The position numbers were made by a program, and so were the translations under genes. A DNA stretch of 64,000 nucleotides, taken from NCBI GenBank assembly GCA_023421075.1, contig JAEZUM010000057.1, forward strand, positions 5,688-69,687, in the 5' to 3' direction. This document shows, piece after piece, positions 25,984 to 33,693 of this stretch. The stretch is from Bacillota bacterium (GTDB lineage Bacteria > Bacillota > Clostridia > Lachnospirales > Lachnospiraceae). The notes beneath the pieces are model-generated. The model searched no databases. It saw only the letters and a list, made by a program, of their open reading frames with translations, and was not told the DNA's origin. Each line of letters opens with the position of its first letter. Position 1 is the first letter of the stretch.

Positions 25984-26949
25984 TTATTTAACAAAATAAA
26001 TATCCAAATTTTTTAATTCATCAATCGCTCCCCAATCCTGTTCGAAAAATTCAGTTTTATCAAGTGTATTTAATTCTCCTGCTTCTACTATACTTTGCCT
26101 GATATTGTTTTCTTGTTGGTTAATGACCTTTTTCTTTTGCTTTATTTGATTTCCCATCTTTTCTTGATGTATATTTTTCTTACGTTCTTGTTTTAATACT
26201 TTCTTCCTATATTTTCTCTCCTCTTTAGCTTCCTTTCTATTATCTGCATTCAATCTGAATTTTGATCTTTCATATGAAATTGGAATTATGGCTAAAAGAT
26301 CCAAACCAAAGTACTTTTTTAAATCAACTTCAGATCGTATTGTATCATTTTGTACAAATTTTACCAAAAATGTGATACATGATAAAGCCAAGCCTAAAAC
26401 CCCACCAATAACTGAATTCTTCTTTACATTTATAGTTGGGTAGACGGCAACAATCTTTCCAGAATCTATTACATTGGATTTTGGAATATTCATTATTTCA
26501 GAAGCACGCTTTGATACCACCTTTACCAGACTATTTACTAGCATAAGCGCAACATCACTATCAGCGCTGTTAACAGAAAAGTAGATAACACGCGTATCTT
26601 CAGGATTGTTCATGAATATACTACTTCTGACTTGCCCATAACTAATATTTAGTTTTGTTTCATCAATAACCTCATTAATTACAGTTTCACTAGTCGCAAG
26701 TGCCATATAATCTTTTATTAATTGCGTTCCTAATTGCAAATCTGCGTATGATGCTTTTCCATTTTCCTGTGTTACTATGTAAATACTTGCAGAGGCACTA
26801 TACATAAATCTTTGATACTTCTTAGCATATATTCCAAAACTAGCTGCACAACAAACTGCAATAACAAAAATAATCCATATCTTACCTAGTAAATAATGAA
26901 ACAATTCCTTAATATCAATTTCTACTAGATCATTATTGTTTCTATGCAT
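25984..26949 (-). CDS. Wzz/CpsC-type chain-length determinant
   Basis: Protein of 321 residues with two membrane helices (about residues 22-42, WIIFVIAVCCAASFGIYA, and about 178-197, VIGGVLGLALSCITFLVKFV) around an outer domain. It partners with the BY-kinase gene downstream. After the second helix it has a cytoplasmic tail of about 110 residues that is very rich in Lys, Arg and Glu (KKVLKQERKKNIHQEK) and is longer than in usual CpsC proteins. The frame is open for nine codons upstream; the ATG at 26949 with GAGGAG is preferred and overlaps the end of the nucleotidyltransferase gene by eight bases. Confidence 0.85.
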   Translation of the reverse strand: MHRNNNDLVEIDIKELFHYLLGKIWIIFVIAVCCAASFGIYAKKYQRFMYSASASIYIVTQENGKASYADLQLGTQLIKDYMALATSETVINEVIDETKLNISYGQVRSSIFMNNPEDTRVIYFSVNSADSDVALMLVNSLVKVVSKRASEIMNIPKSNVIDSGKIVAVYPTINVKKNSVIGGVLGLALSCITFLVKFVQNDTIRSEVDLKKYFGLDLLAIIPISYERSKFRLNADNRKEAKEERKYRKKVLKQERKKNIHQEKMGNQIKQKKKVINQQENNIRQSIVEAGELNTLDKTEFFEQDWGAIDELKNLDIYFVK

Positions 26950-28204
26950 TATTATTCTCCTCGTTAAGCAATCCAAAACTTTCCATGATTTTTAATTTAT
27001 GATTAACTGCCAGTGCTCTTTCATAATGTGTATATTCTCCAATTTTGGTTGTCCTTTCAGCTATAATTAAATCAAACATCCTATGTATCCAAGAAAGTGG
27101 TAACAATATCTTGTGAGTTTTACCTAGTCTATATTTATCCAAAAGTCTATCCTGTGTTGGAAATAATCTCATTATTATCTTAGCTTCCTTTTCATAGCCT
27201 TGCTTTTCGCCAATAAAATAAGGAATCATATCCCCCATAAGTTCCCATTTTCCCTTCTTTTCTTTAAACAACTGACTGTTTGTGATGAATTCATTCAGTA
27301 AAACATTCAATTTATCATCACTTAATTTTATATCTGATATCACGATATCTGAATTCATATCAAAATATTTTATACATAAACGAAAAATAGCTAAACAGAA
27401 AACGTCATATCCCATTTTTTTCAATCCACTCCATAATAAGTCTAACTGGATAAAATCAAAATACTTATTAACGTATAATGTAATATCAATCAAATAACGG
27501 ATTGTTACACATTCAAGTGAAAAATGCTTAATTATATGAAAGAGTTGAAATATTAAGTGCTCTGTATATCCCAGACTTATGACATTAATACCACATACAT
27601 TCAATTTTATTAATGATTTTGTATCTGTAATATTTAATGATTCCAAAATGCTTATTTTAGGTCCTGAGTAATCTTCCCATAAGCAAGTGTGCATTTCTAT
27701 TGTATGATTATGGAACTCATTAATATATACCCCTACTTCATCCTTAGATTTTTCGCTTAACCTGTATCCTAATTTATCCAATATATTAACAGCCTTATCT
27801 TTTTGATGTTTATTTATGTATAAATCCGTATCACATGATGTTCTCTGTTGATATTTAGGATATAAATCTGCTAAAATGAATCCTTTCAAAACTATAAAGT
27901 CAACATGATCTTTCTCTGCATTCATTAATAATTCACGAAGTGCATAATGCTTTCGTTGTTCATAAATGGAGTCTCTGATTGAGATTTTCTTCCATATATA
28001 TAAAAGATCATTTGAAATATTATGTTTTTCGAAAATTTTTTTTATTACAGGATATAATAATGTAACTAAATTATTTCTATAAGCATATTCAAACATCTGT
28101 ATCCAATTTATATTATTTACTTCATTATGAAAGAATTTGTAATCCTCTAATGATAAAGAATATCTTAGTAATTTAATAAATGTCATAGTATCTTTATATA
28201 CCAT
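26942..28204 (-). CDS. Nucleotidyltransferase-family protein (lasso N-like)
   Basis: Protein of 420 residues of the uncharacterised nucleotidyltransferase group (NTP_transf_5-like). The core motif is FIVLKGFILADLYPK followed by RTSCDTDLYI (Lys107-Gly108, Asp125 and Asp127 as metal ligands) and FHNHTIEMHTCLWED. Relatives occur both in capsule loci and in paeninodin/pseudomycoidin-type lasso clusters, where they act after the peptide kinase. Here it is the first gene of the whole polysaccharide-lasso operon, 15 kb from the other lasso genes, so either role is possible. ATG with AAGGAG at 7 bases. Coupled to the Wzz-like gene by overlap. Confidence 0.75.
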   Translation of the reverse strand: MVYKDTMTFIKLLRYSLSLEDYKFFHNEVNNINWIQMFEYAYRNNLVTLLYPVIKKIFEKHNISNDLLYIWKKISIRDSIYEQRKHYALRELLMNAEKDHVDFIVLKGFILADLYPKYQQRTSCDTDLYINKHQKDKAVNILDKLGYRLSEKSKDEVGVYINEFHNHTIEMHTCLWEDYSGPKISILESLNITDTKSLIKLNVCGINVISLGYTEHLIFQLFHIIKHFSLECVTIRYLIDITLYVNKYFDFIQLDLLWSGLKKMGYDVFCLAIFRLCIKYFDMNSDIVISDIKLSDDKLNVLLNEFITNSQLFKEKKGKWELMGDMIPYFIGEKQGYEKEAKIIMRLFPTQDRLLDKYRLGKTHKILLPLSWIHRMFDLIIAERTTKIGEYTHYERALAVNHKLKIMESFGLLNEENNNA

Positions 28205-28646
28205 AAATAATCTCCTTAATTTAATTCTATGCCACCTTAAGCTTTACTGTATTTTATTTTTACCTATTCCATTATAAAACAGCAAATCTATCTTAAATAC
28301 TCATCCACTTTCCGATATTATTAACCATATTTTTACTAACATAAAACAGTTTATCACTTATGCGATGATTTGTAAAGATTTTCCATTAGGAATTTTATAC
28401 TTTCTTTTTCTATTATTAAAATAGTATTAAAGAAAATTTATTAGATATTATCAAATATGTTTGGATTTTATGTTGTAAATTACAAGAATTTGTTTACCGA
28501 ATTTTTCCAATTATTCGTAATAAGGTAGTATAATCAGTTTTGCAATGTTAAGCACGACATCGAATGGTAATATCTTGCTTCAATATGTTAATCAAAATTT
28601 GTATTACACAATGCTTTGAAATCAATATTTATCTGTAGGGGTAACT
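28205..28646. other. Divergent regulatory region of the large operon
   Basis: A 442-base, very AT-rich gap between the large - strand operon and the AraC-type gene. Its length and position mark it as the control region of the cluster. On the - strand a TATAAT at 28271-28276 is about 65 bases before the first gene, but no good -35 box is seen. No RNA gene, riboswitch or small gene was recognised. Confidence 0.5.
28505..28534 (+). promoter_or_regulatory. Candidate promoter of the AraC-type gene
   Basis: TATAAT at 28529-28534 on the + strand, preceded at 18 bases by a poor -35 box (TTCCAA, 28505-28510). It is about 110 bases upstream of the start codon. The poor -35 would fit an activator-dependent promoter. 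Confidence 0.4.
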
Positions 28647-29513
28647 ATGAAACCATTATTTGAGGCTTATCGGCCGGAAGAATTAGTACAATCACAACGA
28701 GTTCTAAACACACCCAGTGATTTTGCAAAACGGGCACTTTTCTACGTTCAGGAAGCAGGATATCTAAAGAGCTTAAAAAGTCATCAAAGTAGACGCTCAA
28801 ACCTTAACTCTTTTCTCTTTTTGCTTGTGTTATCCGGCAAAGGGACCTTTACCTATCAGGATAAAGTATTTTCTCTTCAGGCAAATGACTGCGTGTACAT
28901 TAATTGCATGAATTCTTATACTCATCAAAGTGATACTACTTATCCCTGGGAGCTGCTTTGGGTGCATTTTAACGGAATTTCAGCATTAGACTATTATCAT
29001 TACTACACAAAAATCTACTCAAATGTATTCCATATAGAAAATCACGAAGTATATTCCGCTCTGTTAAACCAATTAATCGTTGTCACTCAGAAGAAGGAGG
29101 CTTCCTGGGAATTACTCTCCTCCAAGCTCATTACAGATATATTGACCCACTGCATTGTGAACAAAAAAATGGATCCGCCACAGGAAGGTGAATCCATATT
29201 ACACAAGCTTTATGAGGTCAAGAATTATCTGGAGAAAAACTATCAGCAAAAGCTCCAGCTTGAAGATATCGCCTCCTACTTCTATGTCAGTAAATATCAT
29301 TTATGTCGGGAGTACAAAAAATTATTTGGGATAACTATTATCGATCACATCTCGCTTCGTCGCATTACTGCTGCTAAGGAGCAATTACGGTTTACAAAGA
29401 AAAGCATCATGGATATCGCAACAGAAATCGGATATACGGATGCCAGTTACTTTAATAAAGTTTTTCAGAAGGTTGAGGGTATGACAGCAAGTGAGTATCG
29501 GAAGAAATGGTAA
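28647..29513 (+). CDS. AraC-family transcriptional regulator
   Basis: Regulator of 288 residues. The N-terminal half is a cupin-like sensor (GKGTFTYQDKVFSLQANDCVYIN, residues about 73-95, then PWELLWVHFNG); the C-terminal 100 residues hold the two helix-turn-helix units of AraC proteins (LEDIASYFYVSKYHLCREYKK and IMDIATEIGYTDASYFNKVFQK) with the ending GMTASEYRKKW. Family members of this layout sense sugars. It is divergent from the polysaccharide-lasso operon and is the best candidate for a local regulator, although GDP-fucose genes on its other side are alternatives. AGGGG at normal spacing before the ATG. Confidence 0.9.
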   Translation: MKPLFEAYRPEELVQSQRVLNTPSDFAKRALFYVQEAGYLKSLKSHQSRRSNLNSFLFLLVLSGKGTFTYQDKVFSLQANDCVYINCMNSYTHQSDTTYPWELLWVHFNGISALDYYHYYTKIYSNVFHIENHEVYSALLNQLIVVTQKKEASWELLSSKLITDILTHCIVNKKMDPPQEGESILHKLYEVKNYLEKNYQQKLQLEDIASYFYVSKYHLCREYKKLFGITIIDHISLRRITAAKEQLRFTKKSIMDIATEIGYTDASYFNKVFQKVEGMTASEYRKKW

Positions 29514-29528
29514 TCAACGTTAAAAAAT

Positions 29529-29559
29529 CCCGGAATTATGCTTGTCACGTAATCCCGGG
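29529..29559. terminator. Bidirectional terminator, araC / vanZ
   Basis: Stem CCCGGAATTATG (29529-29540) with CGTAATCCCGGG (29548-29559) with one mismatch and one G-T pair. It is followed by CTTTTC on the + strand and by a clean T6 on the - strand. One arm lies inside the last codons of the VanZ gene (Pro-Gly-Ile-Thr-stop). Confidence 0.75.
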
Positions 29560-30129
29560 CTTTTCATTTCTGTTATTCGTAAATCGAAGAAAGCTGTTAT
29601 AAACCACCTGACATATTGTACCTATTCCAAAGCCGATCACACAGCCCACTGTATTCGTCAGCATGTCATCGATCTGGAAGAAGCCACGTTTGGTTACTAG
29701 TTGACTCAACTCAATGGCGAGACTGATCAGAAGTCCGGACAAGCTACAGGAGGTAATGTGATTTAGTTTTTTCCATAGAAAAGGGAGAAGAAATCCCAGT
29801 GGAATAAATAAAATAATATTTTCGATCGGATATACATTTTCGATCCACGATAGGGAAAAGGTACTGAAAAGTTCTAAATCCACACCTTCTCTGGATCCGG
29901 GTTCACGGGATAGGATGGTGACTGCTACTACACCAAAGAGGTAGACAATGACTATGAAAAACAGTACCAGCTTTGGTCTGTATCGTTCCCACACTTTCGC
30001 AATTTTCTCTTCCGAAGCAAAAAATAATAATACAAAAACAACCGTTATTGCAATTATCCCGGCTGTTATTGCATAAATCATATATCGTTGAAATGCTGCT
30101 AATATATCAATAAAAATCAACTCGAACAT
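29545..30129 (-). CDS. VanZ-family membrane protein
   Basis: Membrane protein of 194 residues with about five helices and the VanZ pattern: NIILFIPLGFLLPFLWKK, then SLAIELSQLVTKRGFFQIDDMLTNTVGCVIGFGIG. The IDD-x2-N-T-x-G motif is the family hallmark. VanZ of Enterococcus gives low-level teicoplanin resistance; most relatives have no proven function and may act at the cell envelope. ATG with AGGAG at 7 bases. It has its own promoter and terminator, so it is a single-gene unit. Confidence 0.85.
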   Translation of the reverse strand: MFELIFIDILAAFQRYMIYAITAGIIAITVVFVLLFFASEEKIAKVWERYRPKLVLFFIVIVYLFGVVAVTILSREPGSREGVDLELFSTFSLSWIENVYPIENIILFIPLGFLLPFLWKKLNHITSCSLSGLLISLAIELSQLVTKRGFFQIDDMLTNTVGCVIGFGIGTICQVVYNSFLRFTNNRNEKPGIT

Positions 30130-30163
30130 CCTGCGACTCCTGTAAAATCAAAAATATAGTACT

Positions 30164-30192
30164 GTTATAATATATTATTGTCCAGATGTCCA
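30164..30192 (-). promoter_or_regulatory. SigA-type promoter of the vanZ-like gene
   Basis: On the - strand TGGACA (30187-30192), a 17-base spacer and TATAAC (30164-30169), 35 bases upstream of the start codon. Confidence 0.5.
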
Positions 30193-30296
30193 GTTTTTAT
30201 TTCCATTATTATACATATTATTGATAAAATATAATTCCTTTGCTGTATAACATAATTGTTATCACTTTTTGACTCATCAGCTTGGCAATTATAATT

Positions 30297-31358
30297 CTAT
30301 GCCAAATATCTTACCAGTCCCTTAGTTTTAAGTAATTCAACTACTTCCTTCACCTTCTGAGCCTGATCCTTTCTGCATACCAGTACTGCATCCTCAGTTT
30401 CTGCAACAATGATATCCTCAATTCCTATGGTAGCAATCAGTCTGTTATCGGAGTAACAGATACAATTCTTTGTCTCAATATTGATCTGCTCACCTCGGAT
30501 GATATTGCCTGCGTCATCCTCATCATAGATCGCATCAAGATTGTCCCAACTTCCAACATCACTCCAACCGAAATCGCCCGGAATCACCACTACATCATCC
30601 GAACGTTCCAGAATTCCATAATCAATTGAGATACCTGGAATTCCCGAATATATTCTCAACAGCTCCTGCTCATCTCCCAAACATTCCTTTAATTCTTCCA
30701 GAGAATGATATAGCTTTGGGAGAAAGCGTTTCATATTATCAAGGATTGTAGATGCCTTCCATAGAAACATCCCACTGTTCCAAGCATATCCCGAACGCTC
30801 CAGATACTCCTTGGCCGTTTCAAGATTTGGTTTCTCGATGAATTGGTCCACCTCATAGAAGGCTTGGTCAGTCTCCTCAGTATAATGTATATATCCATAA
30901 CCGGTCGAGGGATAGGTTGGACGGATACCAATGGTAACCAGCTTATCCTGCTCGGAAGCTACTTCGATAGCTTTTCTTAAAACCTTCGTAAACTCCTCGA
31001 GATTTTTGATAAAATGATCGGAAGGAAAGATACACATTACGCCATCACCATATCGTTCGGTTATTACTTCGGCAGCATAACCAATACAAGCAGCGGTATT
31101 TCTTGACAATGGTTCCATCAGAATATGGTCCTCTGCTATCCGCTCACCCACACAGGCTTTCATCTTGTCCGCCTGTGACACGTGGGTAACGATAAAAATA
31201 TTCTCCTTTCCGATTATCCCTACAATTCGATCAATGGTTTCATTGATCATTAATCCATTCCCGCTGATATTAAGTAACTGCTTGGGCTTTTTCTGCCTGC
31301 TGAGAGGCCAGAATCTAGTTCCCCCTCCACCGGCCATTATCACTCCATATAGCTTCAT
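30297..31358 (-). CDS. manC: Mannose-1-phosphate guanylyltransferase
   Basis: Protein of 353 residues making GDP-mannose from mannose 1-phosphate and GTP. The nucleotide-binding start is VIMAGGGGTRFWPLSRQKKP, followed by FIVTHVSQADKM, EPLSRNTAACIGYAAE, FPSDHFI and FIEKPNLETAKEYLERSGYAWNSGMF, with DFGWSDVGSWDNL near residue 255. It has no phosphomannose isomerase domain, so it is the short, single-function form. Together with gmd and fcl just upstream it makes GDP-fucose. The substrate for GDP-mannose needs a phosphomannomutase, not seen in this window. GGAGG before the ATG. Confidence 0.93.
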   Translation of the reverse strand: MKLYGVIMAGGGGTRFWPLSRQKKPKQLLNISGNGLMINETIDRIVGIIGKENIFIVTHVSQADKMKACVGERIAEDHILMEPLSRNTAACIGYAAEVITERYGDGVMCIFPSDHFIKNLEEFTKVLRKAIEVASEQDKLVTIGIRPTYPSTGYGYIHYTEETDQAFYEVDQFIEKPNLETAKEYLERSGYAWNSGMFLWKASTILDNMKRFLPKLYHSLEELKECLGDEQELLRIYSGIPGISIDYGILERSDDVVVIPGDFGWSDVGSWDNLDAIYDEDDAGNIIRGEQINIETKNCICYSDNRLIATIGIEDIIVAETEDAVLVCRKDQAQKVKEVVELLKTKGLVRYLA

Positions 31359-31397
31359 ATTTTCTTAGCCTCCAGACTATACTCATCCTAACCATTC

Positions 31398-32333
31398 TTA
31401 TTCCACTTTATTCTGCTCCCTGAACCACTGATAGGTTGACCGGATGCCTTCTTCCAGAGAGATCTTATGCTTCCATCCCAGCCCATGGAGCTTGGTTACA
31501 TCGGTTAACTTTCTCGGGGTACCATCCGGCATGGATGTGTTCCATTTGAGAGAGCCTTCATAGCCTACGATACCTTTTATCAAATACGCAAGGTCCTTAA
31601 TTGATATTTCTTCCCCTGTCCCGATATTCACATGCTGTATGCCATCATAATTCTCCAGAAGGAACACACTGGCATCTGCCATATCATCCACATGGAGGAA
31701 CTCACGAAGGGGGGCTCCTGTTCCCCATATTTCACAGTAGTCTGTATTTCCTACTTTCGCTTCATGGAACTTGCGGATCAATGCAGGTAATACATGACTA
31801 TTGTTTAAATCGAAGTTATCGTTAGGACCATACAGATTTGTTGGCATACAACTGATGTAATTATCATTATATTGCAGCTTATAAAATTTACACATTTCGA
31901 GACCTGCTATCTTTGCAACAGCATAGGCTTCATTGGTGCCCTCCAGGGGACCGCTAAGAAGCGCTGTTTCCGGAATTGGTTGTGGAGCCATCTTAGGATA
32001 GATACAGGTGCTACCTAAAAATAAAAGCTTCTTCACCTTATTTAAGTGAGCGCTATGTATGACATTATTCTGTATCATCAGATTCTCATATATGAACTCT
32101 GCAGGTGTCGAATGATTGGCATGGATACCGCCTACCTTCGCTGCAGCCAATATAACATATTCCGGCTCCTCTTTTTCAAAGAATTCTCTAACCTCCGGCT
32201 GACTGGTCAGGTCCAGCTCTCTATGTGTCCTTGTGATAATGTTATGATAACCTTTACCGGTTAAATTACGGATAATAGCAGATCCGACTAAACCACGATG
32301 CCCGGCAACATATATCTTACTTTCCTTCCTCAT
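31398..32333 (-). CDS. fcl: GDP-L-fucose synthase
   Basis: Short-chain dehydrogenase of 311 residues that epimerises and reduces GDP-4-keto-6-deoxymannose to GDP-L-fucose with NADPH. The Rossmann loop is [30 protein letters not shown] holds the Ser/Cys of the active site and [12 protein letters not shown] the Tyr-x3-Lys pair. Also [25 protein letters not shown] and [14 protein letters not shown] as in E. coli WcaG. It overlaps the gmd stop by four bases and is 39 bases before manC. Confidence 0.95.
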   Translation of the reverse strand: MRKESKIYVAGHRGLVGSAIIRNLTGKGYHNIITRTHRELDLTSQPEVREFFEKEEPEYVILAAAKVGGIHANHSTPAEFIYENLMIQNNVIHSAHLNKVKKLLFLGSTCIYPKMAPQPIPETALLSGPLEGTNEAYAVAKIAGLEMCKFYKLQYNDNYISCMPTNLYGPNDNFDLNNSHVLPALIRKFHEAKVGNTDYCEIWGTGAPLREFLHVDDMADASVFLLENYDGIQHVNIGTGEEISIKDLAYLIKGIVGYEGSLKWNTSMPDGTPRKLTDVTKLHGLGWKHKISLEEGIRSTYQWFREQNKVE

Positions 32334-33415
32334 ATAACCTCCAGTAAGCGATCCTCACAGTTATAATCCTTCAGGCTCATACCTGCAATTTCCTTCATAT
32401 CATGATCTACCATCATATGAACCAATTCACGGAAGTTCACCTTACGTCTCCATCCAAGCTCCTTCTCAGCCTTCGAAGGATCTCCCCATAGAAGTTCAAC
32501 TTCAGCAGGTCGATAGAATCTGGGGTTGACGTCTACCAGCAATCTTCCGGTATTACGATCGTAGCCCTTTTCATCCACACCCTTACCTTTCCATTCCAAG
32601 CTTATCCCCACCTCAGCAAAAGATGCTTCTACGAATTCTCGTACGGAATAGGTCTCATTGGTAGCCAATACGTAATCTCCGGGTTTATCCTGTTGAAGCA
32701 TTCTCCACATACCTTCCACATAATCCCCGGCAAAGCCCCAATCTCTCATGGCATCCATATTACCGAGAGACAATTTCTCCTGTTTACCCGCGATAATTCC
32801 CGCAACTGCTCTGGTGATTTTACGAGTAACGAAGGTCTCACCCCGTCTGGGTGATTCATGGTTAAACAGGATTCCATTACAAGCAAATAAATTATATGAT
32901 TCTCTATAGTTTACCGTAATCCAATAGGAATATAATTTCGCTGCACCATAAGGACTCTTTGGATAAAACGGTGTCTGCTCATTCTGTGGTGCAGTCCCAG
33001 GCAGTCCACCGAACAATTCCGAGGTGGAAGCCTGATAAAACTTACACATCCGACCGCTTTCACGAATGGCATCTAGCAATCGCAGGGTGCCGACCCCAGA
33101 AGCTTCTGCTGTATACTCCGGAACCTCAAAGGATACAGCTACATGGGACTGCGCTGCCAGATTATATATTTCATCCGGTCTTATTTTCTCGATCAGACGA
33201 TTTAAATTGCTGGAATCAATCAAATCTCCATAATGGAGGAATAGCGAGACATTTCCTATCATCGGGTTCTCAAACAAATAGTCAATTCTTGTTGTGCTTA
33301 TTACACTATGTCTTCTTATGATACCATGAACCTCATAGCCTTTCTCCAAAAGTAATTCCGTCAGGTATGAACCATCCTGACCTGTAATACCTGTAATTAA
33401 TGCAACTTTCTTCAT
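32330..33415 (-). CDS. gmd: GDP-mannose 4,6-dehydratase
   Basis: NAD(P)-dependent dehydratase of 361 residues converting GDP-mannose to GDP-4-keto-6-deoxymannose, the first step to GDP-fucose or GDP-rhamnose. Seen are [45 protein letters not shown] (Tyr-x3-Lys), [17 protein letters not shown] and the ending of GMD enzymes. Two starts are three codons apart; the ATG at 33415 has GAGG at 10 bases while the one at 33424 is only one base from it, so 33415 is chosen. The gene is first in a gmd-fcl-manC unit with its own promoter. Confidence 0.95.
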   Translation of the reverse strand: MKKVALITGITGQDGSYLTELLLEKGYEVHGIIRRHSVISTTRIDYLFENPMIGNVSLFLHYGDLIDSSNLNRLIEKIRPDEIYNLAAQSHVAVSFEVPEYTAEASGVGTLRLLDAIRESGRMCKFYQASTSELFGGLPGTAPQNEQTPFYPKSPYGAAKLYSYWITVNYRESYNLFACNGILFNHESPRRGETFVTRKITRAVAGIIAGKQEKLSLGNMDAMRDWGFAGDYVEGMWRMLQQDKPGDYVLATNETYSVREFVEASFAEVGISLEWKGKGVDEKGYDRNTGRLLVDVNPRFYRPAEVELLWGDPSKAEKELGWRRKVNFRELVHMMVDHDMKEIAGMSLKDYNCEDRLLEVI

Positions 33416-33467
33416 CTTTTTCATACCTCATACGCTATTATAGTACTTATCCGGACTTGCATTTTCC

Positions 33468-33495
33468 ATTATATTACAATTCATAAAATTATCAA
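33468..33495 (-). promoter_or_regulatory. SigA-type promoter of gmd-fcl-manC
   Basis: On the - strand TTGATA (33490-33495), a 16-base spacer and TATAAT (33468-33473), about 50 bases upstream of the gmd start. Confidence 0.6.
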
Positions 33496-33552
33496 CGTGC
33501 TATATTGCTAAAAAATGGTAATATATTGCTTCAGTTTATCGTTGCATAAATA

Positions 33553-33598
33553 AAAAAGATTGGTAACCTCATAACAACTTAGGTCTACCAATCTTTTT
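33553..33598. terminator. Terminator after metH
   Basis: A 13-base perfect stem (AAAAAGATTGGTA at 33553-33565, complement at 33586-33598), extended by ACCT/AGGT with one bulged base. It ends in T5-T6 on both strands. It lies about 95 bases after the metH stop and before the gmd promoter. Confidence 0.8.
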
Positions 33599-33693
33599 GC
33601 AAGCCAGTATCGATTCGTCTGGCATAAAGTATTTATTTATAATACATCATATATAACTGAGAGAGATGCCTTCAGCTTCTCGTTCCGCAGTAT

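Noticed and set aside
29545..30129. VanZ as part of a vancomycin/teicoplanin resistance operon
   Set aside because: No vanHAX, vanRS or other resistance genes are present; VanZ-family proteins are widespread without resistance.
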